Part shown: in pieces, positions 35,463 to 47,116 of the stretch
Numbering within the stretch: the first letter of the stretch is position 1
Layout: every line of letters starts with the position of its first letter
Source of the DNA: Cordia subcordata
Taxonomy: Eukaryota; Streptophyta; Magnoliopsida; Boraginales; Cordiaceae
DNA: 64,000 nucleotides
NCBI GenBank assembly: GCA_028554755.1
Contig: JAPTOF010000020.1
Location: 5,275,001-5,339,000 of the forward strand
Reading direction: 5' to 3'
The notes under the pieces: generated by a model
What the model was told of the DNA's origin: nothing
Seen by the model: only the letters and a program-made list of their open reading frames with translations
Database searches by the model: none
Translations under genes and position numbers: made by a program

Positions 35463-36831
35463 ACTCTTATCATGTGGCTCAATTTTGAAGGGAGAAAAAA
35501 AAAAAAAAGAAAGAAAACAATGTAACCCAGATCAGATAGCTCGATTTATTATGCTTTTTTTTCCTGTTTTGGATCTGACGAACATATTTGCCTCAATACT
35601 CGACATGCTTCTTTTTTCTTTTCGTGCTTTAAGTTTCGAAAATTGGAAAAAGTCAAGATTATGACAAAATTGTGTACGTTCATTTTTTAGTATGTGATGT
35701 GTCAAAATGTTTGGGAACCTGGGTTACAAAATTGGGGATGAACTACTGATCCTAGTAACAATATTCGAGCAGATTCACACTAGTTGCTAATTCAAGATGA
35801 GCTGCCTACTGTTTTTGCTTCTCTTTTACTCAAGTTTAGTTTGTTAACTCGAGACTTTAGAGAGGAGGCACAAACTTTATGAGTAATCATTCAGGGAATT
35901 CAAGTATGTAAAAAGCTGTATACACATCCATAAGAATGAAAAGAGAAAAAATTGTAAGAACAAAAATATATTGAAGAAATCATCTCCATTTTTATCAAAA
36001 ATGGCATCGATATAATTGATTTACAGACTAATTAAATATGAGCTGGCTGAAATAATGATGTTAAACCTTACATACAGAAAATGAACTTCAATTTCGATCA
36101 AATCAAACAAAGAACTGCTTAGTTCAAATGTCAAGAGACGAATCATTGCTCCTTGCAAGCTTGCATCGATCACTAAACAACATAACAAAAAAATTGAGTA
36201 GTTCCATACATTTCTCTTTTTGAAAATTAGAAAAGATAAGGACGACATATTAATCTTAGAGAGAGAGATCTGTTGATACTTTTAGAAAGCTACCCTGAAT
36301 AAGGGCCTTCATCTTCGGCGAATCCGCTGCTGCTCTTGTTTCTGCCCTGCAAGGTGTTGCCATAAAATGGGTTCACTTGTTTTGTCGTAAATAAGTTATC
36401 CTAATTAACCTTCTCTGAGTTATTGTGTTCTGATTAGATTAGATTTACATGGATTATACTTTTAGAAAGTTACCTTTTGAGGTCAAGACAATGGTTCACA
36501 GTTAACTTCCTTGCACTTAGTTGTTTGTCCTTTACAGCCTACACCATAAGCTTTTCCATTTGCATCAAACTCGACCAGCTATTCCACATTGAGTTCTTAC
36601 AAGATTTAAATATGTTGTCCGTGAAAATATGCCCTTCTAAGTTCCTCTCAACCTGGAAAGTTGAAGAGTGAGAGGCTGATCATATAACGAACCTTAAATA
36701 AGGTGATATTAAATTTTTCAAACCAAATGAATGTGCCACTGATCTCTAAAATTTGAACTTTTCTGAAGAATCCTGCTTCTACTTTTAAGAGGAAGACTTC
36801 AAAGATCAGAACAGCATAAAGCATGCTTAGA

Positions 36832-36943
36832 GTGTTTGGCTTTGCTTATTTAATGCTTACAAGCACCTAAATAGTAAAAAAACATATGAGATGGTATTTT
36901 TTCTTAGGTGTTTACAAGCACTTAAATAAGCAAAGCCAAACAC
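36832..36943. mobile_element. Hairpin MITE (GTGTTTGGC termini, hAT-like)
   Basis: GTGTTTGGCTTTGCTTATTT at 36832 is the reverse complement of the segment ending at 36943 (AAATAAGCAAAGCCAAACAC), and pairing continues almost to the centre, so the whole ~112 bp can fold into one hairpin. GGGTGTTTGGC-type ends are typical of plant hAT-related MITEs. No clean 8-bp target duplication could be seen. Confidence 0.8.
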
Positions 36944-38924
36944 CCTTTTAGTCAGCTTCCTCACATAACAAAAGTAACTAAATCACACAAAACAATAAGG
37001 CTAAGAGTTACCTTGCACTATGGCTTTTGAGAATGTATTTTCCACCATATTGCACTAAGACACGTGCCTGAAAGTTTTGATATCACGTCATGTGTTCAGA
37101 ACAACATAGAGTAGTTACAAACATGTAGGTAATTTAAGAAATGAAGACAAATGTGAGGTAGATCTCCAAGGCCACACAATGGGTAGATGTAAGGTGAACC
37201 TGCTTGAAAGCACACAATGAACTCTCAATGGAGCACGAACTAATTATCAGGAAGCATGGATAAACAACTTCCCTATAACTAGTAGTACAACATCAGGGTG
37301 AAGCAAAATTGTGAAGAAATAAGTACCAGTTCAATTTGAGTTTTCATTTCTCAGTACTTTTAAGCCAATGTTGTAACAGAAATAAGACACCATTAATAGG
37401 TGTTCAAAATCCAATAGCGAGGATGCAGTGTGACACCTCTAACATACAATTTCATCTTAACAATAAAAAGTATTAAAAACCAAATGGAGGTACCTGCAAT
37501 TCAATTAAAGATACCCAGTATCTTCCCTTGAGGGTGAGTGACGATATGTAATGTACCTATAATTCAATATCTCAATCGAGGCTGAACTTTTCTCCAAGTT
37601 GCTATAAAAAGCGTAGTCAAAACAAACAAACATCTAAATCAAGACCTAATAGTGTACATATAGAAAAATTCCAGGACAAAGAAAACAAAAGCTAGGTCCA
37701 TACCACAAAGTAAATTCTAAGACGTGATAACAAATTTGAGGTTCATCATTTTTAATTATTTCAAAGTAATCTAGTGAAGATACACAAGAAAGATGCTGAG
37801 ATCTGGAAGATTATGCTCATAAAAAAGAAAAAGGCGAAATCTATATAACATGTCAATATTTTTCCTAAGAGCTAAGTGTGAGTTTTGTGACCCTGGTGAG
37901 TGGTGACTTATTCATCAACTATCTATTTCAAAAGTGAATAGATTATAATCTAGCCTTGTTATAGTCTAAGAACAACAGAGAATAATGAAGGAGAAAAAGA
38001 AATTTAATGGAACAAAAACTAACTGTGAAAATGTTATATAAGTAAAATGCAGAAGCAGAACTCTGAAAATAACATAATACCTATGCTTGACACTATAAAA
38101 GGTGTTTTTTAACCCTAATAATGAGACTGGAACTGAAGTTTGATCAACATGCTCTCAGAAAGATGAAGACTTCATGCTTACCATAATTTAACCATAAAAC
38201 AAGTCATTTCTTGAGAGATCAACACCATTTGCAAACATATGAAATGTAGCATAAATTACTAATTGTATATAAAAATACGTCCAGTAAAAACTACTAACTA
38301 TATACAAGAATTGGTCGAATAGAAACTAAGTAAGTGAGATTATATATAAAAAATGACAATGAGAATTGAACATAGATACACATACATGCTCCCCAAAGTT
38401 ATATGTTTTTGCACACTTCTGGGCATATAAATTGCCATCCTTGGTGATGTACTTTTAGTCTTAACCAATCAATACTCCAATAAGTGAATCTTTGGTCAGA
38501 GAAAATGGTAAAACTTTTATGTTCACATAGAATAAATGAATTGAAAACCGTGAAACTCACCTTGATAAATAGTCTCCTTAATTCCAAAGCTGCATGGGTA
38601 CCTTGTCAAATCGCATATTGCCAACAAACAACCAAACAAATTAAATTTCATGTTACCCAGCATTTTGAGCCATACTTAAGGCCGCTGGAATAGCAATATC
38701 ACTTACACAATACAAACACAAAGGACAAAACTAACACCAAATATAGCATATTCTCCAATAAAAGGAACTTAACATACTGCCCAATCCTTCTAATCACCCA
38801 TTAAACTTTTGAGTAATTGTAATCATTAATAGAAAATCAAAACCTCAAACTTTTAAAGTGACTAATTTGGCATCCAAATATCATCAGCTGCAAAGTTAGA
38901 TTCCTTAAAAGGATTTTTTTGTTT

Positions 38925-40830
38925 ATTTACTTTTTTTAAGCATTCCATCAAACAAACCATGTACAAAAAAAATACCAAGAGAAATAAAAGGGAAACAAAA
39001 TTACCTTGACCAAGATGATACCAAACTTTGCTTCTGCAAGAGAATCCCTCAAGTTTTGAGCTTGAGCAGGTCCCTGTTAAAACATGAAATCAATGAAACC
39101 ATAAGAAAGATTAGCCTTAAACATTCCAAGACCACCAACAGTGATCCATGTACTCCTATGTTTATTATTAGTGTTAATTACATAATGTCAAACAAATTTG
39201 GGACTTCCTTCTAGAAATTACTTTTCCATTTAATTTTTTAACAAAATTTTCTTTCTCAAAATTCTATCATATGTCAGTCAGTTATAAAATAATAATGCTT
39301 TTATTATGAGACAAGAGTCTGATTTCATTAACATAAATATAAATCTTATCATTCCTTTTTGCATGAATGGTTTTATCTTTGCACAAATTGATTTTTTGTT
39401 TCCTCTTCTTGTATGCCATAGGTTAAATGGAGGTGAGAGTTGAAAGTTACACATATTACACTATGTTTTACCTTTTGGAGTGAAATATATATGTGAGGAT
39501 AACCAGTTATAAATATTTCTCCTAACACATGCATTTTTATGACTTTCTCAAGATGTAATTTGCGATAATTATCAATTGAGAACAGAATGAGTTACAATAG
39601 CAAGAAAGCTAGAAACTAACCTCTACACATTTTCTAAGAGCAAAATCAAGACCCCACCCGTGGACTAAGTCATTCTGCAACAAAGTCCCGGTATCACATT
39701 CGTGATGACAATGGCTTTTACAAGGATAAAAGCAAGATGTAGTACAGAACATTATAAGAGAAAATAGAAACGGCTGTGCATGAAACCTGAATCATATGCC
39801 AGACACAGCACCATGAATCCCGAGAAAAGACCAGTGCCATGATCTCAACAAATCTGTTTATTGAAAATGTCACAGTTAACTACTTTATGATGGCATTGTC
39901 AGGAATATTATCAAATAGTAACGTGAAGAGATATATTTCTACATACGCTGCACAAGGTGGCAGATGAGGATCTGTACACGAGCCTGGTCTTTCCTCTGTT
40001 TCTCTGTGAGCAGATATAATGAAATCAGATACCTTCTTTTCTTTCCTTTTCTTTGGTGAGAAAAGTGAAATTGCACATCCTTCATTTTTTTTTTTTTTTT
40101 TATCAAGACAATGAAAGCATATGTAAAGTCCAATATCATTTATTTCAAAGGGTTAAGATTGAATACTGCAAACACAATAATCTTGATGTTTACTTGTGAA
40201 CTTCTGTGTCATTTCGCATTTTTGTCATCGGCCGTGTTAGCCCACTGTTTGGTGATAAACCAGGCTGTGAAATTTCCAGACCATGCTTCTTAACCATTTT
40301 GATATATCTGCAATTACACAGCCGTCAAACTTCAAATACTGTTTATCAATATAACTTTTCAGCTCAAATACGGACACTAAATTTAGGAATTAGAACCCAC
40401 TCCTCAAAGTCAAAATTCTCCACTCCTAGGTCCTCAGCCCAGATAAAAATATAGTCATAGGAAGCAACAATGTCGGGATGCAGAAACCTCTTGGCATACC
40501 AAGAAATGGAAGATAGTGAAAAACAGAAAGACGCAAATAGCTGACTAACAAAGTTTCGTATAAGCATGCATCAGTACAAGCATTTATTTGTTTATTTATT
40601 TTTTTGAAGCATTCCATCAAACAAACCTTGTACAAAAAAAATACCGAGAGAAATAAAAGGGAACCAAAATTACCTTGACCAAGATGATACCAAACTTTGC
40701 TTCTGCAAGAGAATCCTTCAAGTTTTGAGCTTGAGCAGGTCCCTCTTAAAACATGAAATCAATGAAACCATAAGAAACATTAGCCTTAAACATTCCAAGA
40801 CCACCAACAGTGATCCATGTACTCCTGCAA
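38925..40830. repeat. Pair of ~235-bp direct repeats bracketing the DUF707 fragments
   Basis: About 38925-39155 and about 40595-40830 match closely, for example CCATCAAACAAACC.TGTACA and the exon-like segment on the minus strand reading GPAQAQNLRDSLAEAKFGI (39003-39069; second copy near 40674-40740). The ~1.4 kb between them contains the DUF707 exons. It may be a tandem duplication or the trace of an insertion into a duplicated site. Products of the repeated exon are not recognised. Confidence 0.85.
39621..40495 (-). pseudogene. Captured fragment of a DUF707 family gene
   Basis: Four minus-strand pieces in the right order carry DUF707 signatures: 40495-40397 (AKRFLHPDIVASYDYIFIWA then EDLGVENFDFEE), 40307-40194 (YIKMVKKHGLEISQPGL then PNSGLT and EVHK), 39853-39787 (FVEIMALVFSRDSWCCVWHM), and 39674-39621 (NDLVHGWGLDFALRKCVE, ending in GAG|GTTAGT). 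Splice sites around the last two are intact. DUF707 proteins are plant Golgi/ER-type proteins of uncertain function (once annotated 'lysine ketoglutarate reductase trans-splicing related'). The 5' and 3' ends of the gene are missing, and upstream frames are broken. It lies inside the Helitron array, so transposon capture is the best explanation. Confidence 0.82.
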
Positions 40831-42485
40831 CCAACTCAGTGACCAATTGAACTTTTTGTCTGAGGTAGCTAACCATTTGCAAGAAAACAAACTTAAAGCA
40901 TCATAGAGTTGGCGGTCGAAGGTCTCAGGCTTGAGGTGTTTACTCGCTGAGCAGTGAGTTTTTCCTCGACGCGATCTTGCCGTCTCCTCGCTTAGGAGTG
41001 AGTTTTTCCTAGATGAGATCCGTCTCCTCCCTCAATTAGAGGCTATGGAAAAAGTAATGAAGCCTGATGATTATCGTGCGGTTGTTTAGGGAATGAAAAC
41101 GTGGAATAAAGACAACCAAGAGAAAAGAAAAATAGCCTAACCACCGCGGGGGGGGAAGCTAGCTGAAAATTTACAATTCTACCCACACGACCAACGCATG
41201 AATAGTCGCTGGCCAAAAGTCCCTCTTTTTAATATACTAGTTGTGAAAGGCACGGCCATTGTCCAATAGTGTTATTATAGAAAATTTATATAAATTATAA
41301 TTTGATGATTAAAATTTATATGTAATAAAAATGCAAATGAAAAATAATCATACATCATAATTTACATAATTATAAATACCTCCATGTAGTACATCGTTTA
41401 CGTGTTCTTTGGGGCATCAGTTTGCAAGAACATCTCACTCTCTCACTCTCGTTGATTGATCAGAAGAACTCTCAAATCAACTTGACAACATCACCACAAA
41501 AATTATTGAGAACACATACACATCACTAAGCCAACTACACACTCGCAAATTGAACATAGATAAGCTATTCTATTAGATTAACATTCATATATTCAAATTT
41601 CAATTGCTTGAATTAAATGTGCTAATATACTGTATTGCCTCTGGCTGCCAATTCATTTTTTAATTTTTGTTCTTACGTCTTGCTTTATAGCCATCTAGTT
41701 TGGTTAAGGAGGCCTCTGTAATGTCCATAAGCTTAAAAAACACCACTTCATCCTAAAGGCTTATCAGCATTTCTTTTTTCTTCTTGATTTCCTCTAAAAC
41801 TCATAAGGAATTGTTTCCATCCATCATCCATTATATCAATTCAAATTCTCCTTGTCAGATATACATGCACTTGGAAAGACTTCAGCAGCCACTGCTATAA
41901 TATAAAGCGATAGCCCACAAAACTCAGACATGAAGGGCAGCCAGAAGCCATGGAGGGAAAAAGAAAGAAAAGAAAAATGACAAAAAAGGTAGCAATTACT
42001 TGAGACATCTCTCATTGAATGAATCACTTTAGATATACATAGTAAACAGATATACAAAGTAAATGGAGAACAACATCTATTTAGCAGTGATAAATATAAA
42101 GACTTTCGTATAGGATAAATGCAAGGGAAGGAAATAGTTCTATACATAAGGTTCACCAATCTATTGCAGTATAAAGCTGCAGAGTATCTAGCAGAGAAAT
42201 CAAAGTATTTGTCAAGTGCAGTAGTTTTAAGAGCATTCCATGGCTATAGTCAAGAAAGAGGGGGGAAGATAGAACTGAATAAGCTGCCAACTGAGAAAAT
42301 CTCCAAATAAGCAATGAACAGGTTGTCAACCAATCCTTTTTGCTTTTAAGGCTTAAAACGTTGGAATTTTGTTGATACCTTGATACCAATGTCACCATAG
42401 TTTATAACACATACGAGAAGGGACAAGAAAAATTTGAAAATTTCATAATTATCAGGAATGTACTGTTCAATTAAAGGACTCTCAC

Positions 42486-43705
42486 CTGTTGCTCGAAGAA
42501 CGCTTCCAACAAATCATATATGACTGAGGCATTCAGAAAATTGATCACATGCAGCGCTCGGGAAGAAATATAAGCATTGTCATGGTACTTGAAATTTTGG
42601 GGAAAAAGAAGATATCACATCCCAAAGAAAGGCAAATCAATATACATACATGAAATAATATGACAACATCTTTTATACACTTACTCCAACAATGCCAGAT
42701 AAAACATAACCATTCTTAGAGCACAGGGATTTTATACCAAACATATAAAGATGCTATACTATCCAAGAAGTAATTGCAATTTCCACGTGCCAATTACATC
42801 ACAAGTGATGCTAAGCCAAAAAAATCTTTATATAAGCTGAATTCACATTTGTAATAAATCACCAAAGTGAGGCCTCTGTTATTTGAGAGGGAAAAATGAT
42901 AAATAAAGAAATGAGTAGCAAAATAATTAACTTTAGGTTTACACAGCTAAGATGCATATTGAGTGATTAACAAACTTATTGTTAAAAGAATAGTACAAGA
43001 GTTAGAGACCAGAAAACAAACAAAGAGAAGCTAACAACACCTATTTATACAACCCCATCAAACATATAAATCATACATACACATTAAAATTCAACTGTAC
43101 TTGAATATATTCAAGAAACCCAAAAGCACTTGAATCAAATCCACCTTTCTGCCCTTCTGCCCTACCTTCCTCGCCGCCCTTCTCAAATCCACCTTTCCCT
43201 CCCTCTCAACCTCAACAGCAAGTTTATAAGCAGAATTAAGAGTGAAACAGATTCTGACTTACAACTATTTCAAGGTTATGATCAAGAGGTCATGATATCA
43301 GAAATCATCATACAAACTTGTAAGGTACGATTTATAAATACAAATAATATACCTCTGCAGATTCACATATTTGTCTAGTTCACAAGTAGAAGCTAATATC
43401 ATCATTTATTTTGATGCTACACACATCAGTTATTTCCTTTTTTCAAAAATAATGGCAGAAATGATCAGCTTAAGTGTAAAGGTATGTCGTACAAGCATTT
43501 CTTTTCATTGAGGTTCTTATGGTAAAATTCATCTTTCACATTCAAGCTAGATCAGAATTAAAGTTCCTATCTACATAATATCACAAGAGCTCATAAAATT
43601 ACCTGTATAAAGTCTGCCCGAGCATCGAATTCATAGCCACAAGTTGTCCCATTTTCATATTTTGGATATATAGAAGACGTCTGCCATTTTATTCTGTTGA
43701 ACACC
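42486..43705 (-). pseudogene. Two in-phase captured exons of an unrecognised gene
   Basis: Exon a, 43705-43603, reads VFNRIKWQTSSIYPKYENGT then TCGYEFDARADFIQ and ends at ACAG|GTAATT. Exon b, 42587-42486, follows a TTTCAAG acceptor, reads YHDNAYISSRALHVINFLNA then SVIYDLLEAFFEQQ and ends ACAG|GTGAGA. Exon a ends in phase 0 and exon b starts in phase 0 with no stops, so they join smoothly. Composition is that of a real protein but I do not recognise the family. Later exons may be those noted within element 3. Starts and ends of a complete gene are absent. Confidence 0.6.
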
Positions 43706-44064
43706 CTTAGAAAAAAGTCCAAAAACACACACATATTAGCAGATAATCTAATGCAATATTGTTCTGCACCTTCAACTCTGGTAATATACAATAAACAGGT
43801 TGAATGATAACAACGGCTCACTCATATAGCAACAACTAATCTTTCTCTTTGCTTCAGCAATTAACCTGGAAGCAATAGTAGCCTTAAATATCAAAATTTA
43901 AGCCACTAAAGCAAGTCTTTAATTATATTAACCTAATTTCTCAATAAAACTTGACAAAACCTAAAATCAAAAATTAAGGGGAAAGCAAAAATAAGAAACA
44001 AAAATAACAATCAATTGATGTAGATATAATCCATCACCTAATCGATAAATAGCATTAAATCTTA

Positions 44065-44194
44065 CCTTTCTGCAGATTCCAGATGATGAATTTGATAAGA
44101 GTCTATCTTTGATCTTCCAGTTGTGGATACCTTTCCGTAGATCCCAGATGATGAATTTGGTAAGAGTTTATCTTTGATCTTTCACTTGTGGATG
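44065..44194 (-). repeat. 65-bp tandem duplication of a leader-like splice segment
   Basis: The segment reading, on the minus strand, GATCAAAGATA.ACTCTTA then AATTCATCATCTGGAATCTGC and AGAAAGGTAAGATT occurs twice with a 65-bp period (from 44065 and 44130). A single related copy lies at about 50568-50635 in the adjacent region. The GGAAAG|GTAAG at its end looks like a splice donor, suggesting a captured 5' UTR exon. Confidence 0.8.
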
Positions 44195-44304
44195 AGATCG
44201 ACAGTTGAGAATGAGGGGAGAAAAAGAACGATGAATGGAAGAGAAGATGCAGGAAAAGAGAAAAAAAAAATTTGCAAACACCAGCTTTGGTTACCGAGCC
44301 AAGA

Positions 44305-44317
44305 GGGGGGGGGGGGG
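44305..44317. repeat. G13 homopolymer
   Basis: Run of 13 G residues inside the 5' part of Helitron-like element 2; the equivalent place in element 3 has a G10 run (about 41147-41156). Confidence 0.9.
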
Positions 44318-44786
44318 AAGGTATATGATCCAAAATTACCTTTCTACCCAGACGACCAATGCATGGATAGTTGCCGGCAAAAGTCCCTCTTTTTAATACA
44401 GTAGAGACTAGTTATAAAGGGTTCTGCAAGGCACGACTATTGCCCAATGCTATTATCATAGAATATTATGTAAATCACAATTTGATAAGTAGAATTCAGC
44501 ACAATAAAAATACAAATAAAAAATAATACATCTTCGTTTGTAAAATCATATATACCAATTACATCCAACACAAAGAAAAAGTGTATCTAGAATTATGTGC
44601 TCCAATTTACACTGGTTTCTAGTTATAAGAGATAGCCAAACCACATCCAAAGTATTCTCTCCAAATTCTTGATGATGTATTTCAAATATTGTTGATTTAT
44701 GTAACTATTAGAAGATAGCAGGTGTGCATTATACCTGTAGTCAATCTTTCCCATGGTTATCTCTTTTTGAGAAGTGTAATCCATTA

Positions 44787-44900
44787 TATTGCAAATATCA
44801 CAATCTATAAGAGATGAAATTTTGATCAAAGTTTACAGTCACAATTTTGCAAATATCACAATCTACAAGAGATGAAATTTTGATCAAAGTTTACAACCAC
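44787..44900. repeat. 58-bp tandem duplication
   Basis: 'gcaaatatcacaatctayaagagatgaaattttgatcaaagtttaca' occurs at 44791 and 44849 with one difference. Noncoding, inside Helitron-like element 1. Confidence 0.9.
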
Positions 44901-45985
44901 TTCAGTGTCTAATTCATAATATTACTAATATGACTAGAAGCTAATAATAGACCCATGTAATAGCATACTAATTGAAATTTAGAGGGAGAAAAACTAAGTA
45001 AAATTTTCATCTAAAAAGTAGCTGAAGGAACTGATATCAGAAAAAAGAGAAAACTAAAAAGGGGAGAATGACGGCGAGCTCTTTTTCTTTCATATGGTAA
45101 TAAAAGAAAGCCTCCTCCCTCCACCCCAAAATAAATAAATAAATAAAGCTGACAAAGGGAGAGTGTGAAGAGATTCAAATTATTAAGACATACTACAATT
45201 TTTGGATATTAAGGGCACTAAGGAACTTGGGGGGAATCAAAACTGCCTCAGTTAAAGATCCACCAATTGAAAGACTCCAAATTATACAAGTGACATTTAA
45301 AAAAGATCAATGTCAGAAAATTAAATAACAGAAACCAGAGAGAACCTAAATCCCATGCTTATAAAAACATATGTATAAAAAATTAGAACCTGAAAAATAG
45401 TGAAACTGATGGTTCAAAAAACTTAAGAGAATCTACATTCGTAGCAACCATTGTCATTGTTTCTTTATCTGGTATCTCAAGTAATTCTAATAGAACTTGA
45501 GCTTAATCAATCAACCAATTTTCAGAAATTATCATCATTATCATCTTGCCATGTAGGTCATATAATTTATGATTTCACAAAAAAGCAAATGTGAACTATT
45601 CTCCTTACTGTAAGAAAAGAAAATCTAGGTTTCGCATGGCTTCCCCACTCTATCGATTTGTGACTATAGGTTAGAAGTGTGATTGTTAGAACTGAAGTGT
45701 TAAATGTACCTTGGATTTTGCTAAATTTGATGCTCTAGCAAAAAGGGCAGATGGTGTGGTCTCTTCTGGCATCTCATGTATATAGGGCTTTGCTGAGAAA
45801 TATAGGTCCCAGCATCTCTATCGATCTATCAACTAAAAGATCACAAGTTATTGCAAATGTTATATATTCTCATGAAAATTATTGTACCCCGTTGGAGGGT
45901 AGACCTAATTTTTTTCCCTAGTGGAGGATGTAACACATGATTTTATGATAACTATAATGGATATGTAAAGAAATAAAGGAAATAC

Positions 45986-46204
45986 CTTTAGTTCCTGTTT
46001 TCCAGAGAGTGTTGGTGCACTTCGAGCTACAAACAAAATCATTGATGACCAGCATGCTAAACCTTGGACAATAGCGAGAACCTTCTTTTAAAGTAAACCA
46101 CAAGCCTCTGGGGTTTCCACATTCAAGGATCAGAAGTTTAATATCATCTCTTCCAAGGGAAATTATTGTCAGGCTCAAAACTTCGACACCAGGTTCCTTG
46201 GTTT
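45986..46204 (-). pseudogene. Captured exon of a Rho GDP-dissociation inhibitor
   Basis: A 219-nt open exon on the minus strand between acceptor TGCAG (46205) and donor AAAG|GTATTT (45986/45985). It reads ETKEPGVEVLSLTIISLGRD, then NPRGLWFTLKEGSRY, then KCTNTLWKTGTK. The spacing and motifs FTLKEGSRY...F...V..CTNTLWKTG are those of RhoGDI proteins (normally FTLKEGSRYxLKFxFxVxNNIVSGLKYTNTVWKTG in plants), which hold Rho/ROP GTPases in the cytosol. Several normally constant positions are changed (for example Cys-Pro where Leu-Lys is expected and Cys-Ser-Ser-Lys-Cys in place of SGLKY), so it is a drifting fragment, not a functional gene. No other RhoGDI exon was seen nearby. Confidence 0.85.
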
Positions 46205-47029
46205 CTGCACAGAATAAATCGAACCAAAGAGCAAGAAAAGAAAATAAAAATGAATGTTCATAGGTCTAAATGCAAGTCTATGCTCAATAGATATCAGTCA
46301 ATGATTATTTTACAGAACCAAGATGTTTGTTAAGTAAATATGAGTTTTGCAAAAACAAAATTTTAAAAACATTGAAAACAATTTCTAGCTGAAACTCATT
46401 ATTCTTAATTTCTTTTCCTTTCTAACAATTACCAAAGTTTCGCTTATTATTGAGGGGGGAAAAAGCTTTGTTACATCATTATTAAAACAAATTAATCAAA
46501 AAGCTTCCATCTCATATTTCTCTGGTAATCCTCTACATTAAGTTGATAAGCTAATAAACCACTTTATTAGTCACTTAAATATTACCTTAATAAAAAATCA
46601 AGTTTTTTTATTCTCTCTTTATATTTTCCTAGAAACTTAACATAAAATTAAGCTAATAAAAATCTTGGTTTTGCACTTAAAAATTACATTAAAAATCTAA
46701 ATTCTTTCTTTTTTTTTTTTTCCTGTCTTGGAAGAAAATATAGAAATATTGAATTGGAGACAACAAACTAATCAAAAGACTGCTTGTCAGGCTATCATAT
46801 CATGCTATAGAAACATAGTTCATGTTTTGTCATTGTCATGCAAGTAACTAAACCTCACTTGCAAAGAAACTTTTTAGATTAACAAACTTAAATTCGAGCT
46901 TTTTCTCCTCAATGAAAAGAAAAAGAAAATCAATCTAAACAAGCTTCAACTCAATTTAACCAACAAAAAAACTTTAGAGGAATAAAGAAAAGAAGAGAAA
47001 AAGAAATAGTTGAGTGTGGAAACACGTAC

Positions 47030-47116
47030 CTCTCTAACGTTGACTTTATTCGTCCTTAGACCCGAGAGAAATGCTTCAGTGATATCGAGAATTGGAACCG
47101 TCGGAGTAGGCTCCAT
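47030..47116 (-). pseudogene. Captured initiating exon of an unrecognised gene
   Basis: ATG at 47116 in the context AAACATGGAG opens a 29-codon exon, MEPTPTVPILDITEAFLSGL then RTNKVNVRE, ending at GAGAG|GTACGT (47030/47029) in phase 0. The upstream GC-richer leader (47117-47165) is unlike the AT-rich surroundings. I do not recognise the protein. It lies 0.8 kb upstream of the RhoGDI exon in the same orientation, but the two need not come from the same source gene. Confidence 0.5.

Larger units (their letters stand above)
34984..41236 (-). mobile_element. Helitron-like element 3 (minus strand) carrying captured exons
   Basis: The minus-strand 3' end is CTAG at 34987-34984 followed by T, preceded 9 nt earlier by a GC-rich hairpin (GCTGTG...GCACGGC), as in Helitrons. 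The 5' end is placed at about 41236, where TATATTAAAAAGAGGGAC begins, directly after the CTAG of the next element. The ~6.25-kb interior holds DUF707 exons, a MITE, a direct repeat and exon-like segments such as 37019-37070 (RVLVQYGGKYILKSHSA) and 38380-38440 (NLYAQKCAKTYNFGEH), all on the minus strand. No Rep/helicase gene was found, so it is non-autonomous. Whether this whole span moved as one unit is inferred. Confidence 0.6.
41237..44407 (-). mobile_element. Helitron-like element 2 (minus strand), head-to-tail with its neighbours
   Basis: The 5' end reads TCTCTACTGTATTAAAAAGA then GGGAC from 44407 on the minus strand; the 3' end is CTAG at 41240-41237, preceded by GGGCAAT/GGACAAT-type sequence and CCGTGCC as in the ends at 34984 and 44408. 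Its 5' base directly follows the CTAG of the upstream element, leaving no host spacer. The ~3.17-kb interior contains a duplicated leader-like segment (44065-44194) and two well-spliced exons of an unrecognised gene (42486-43705). No transposition genes were found. Confidence 0.65.
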
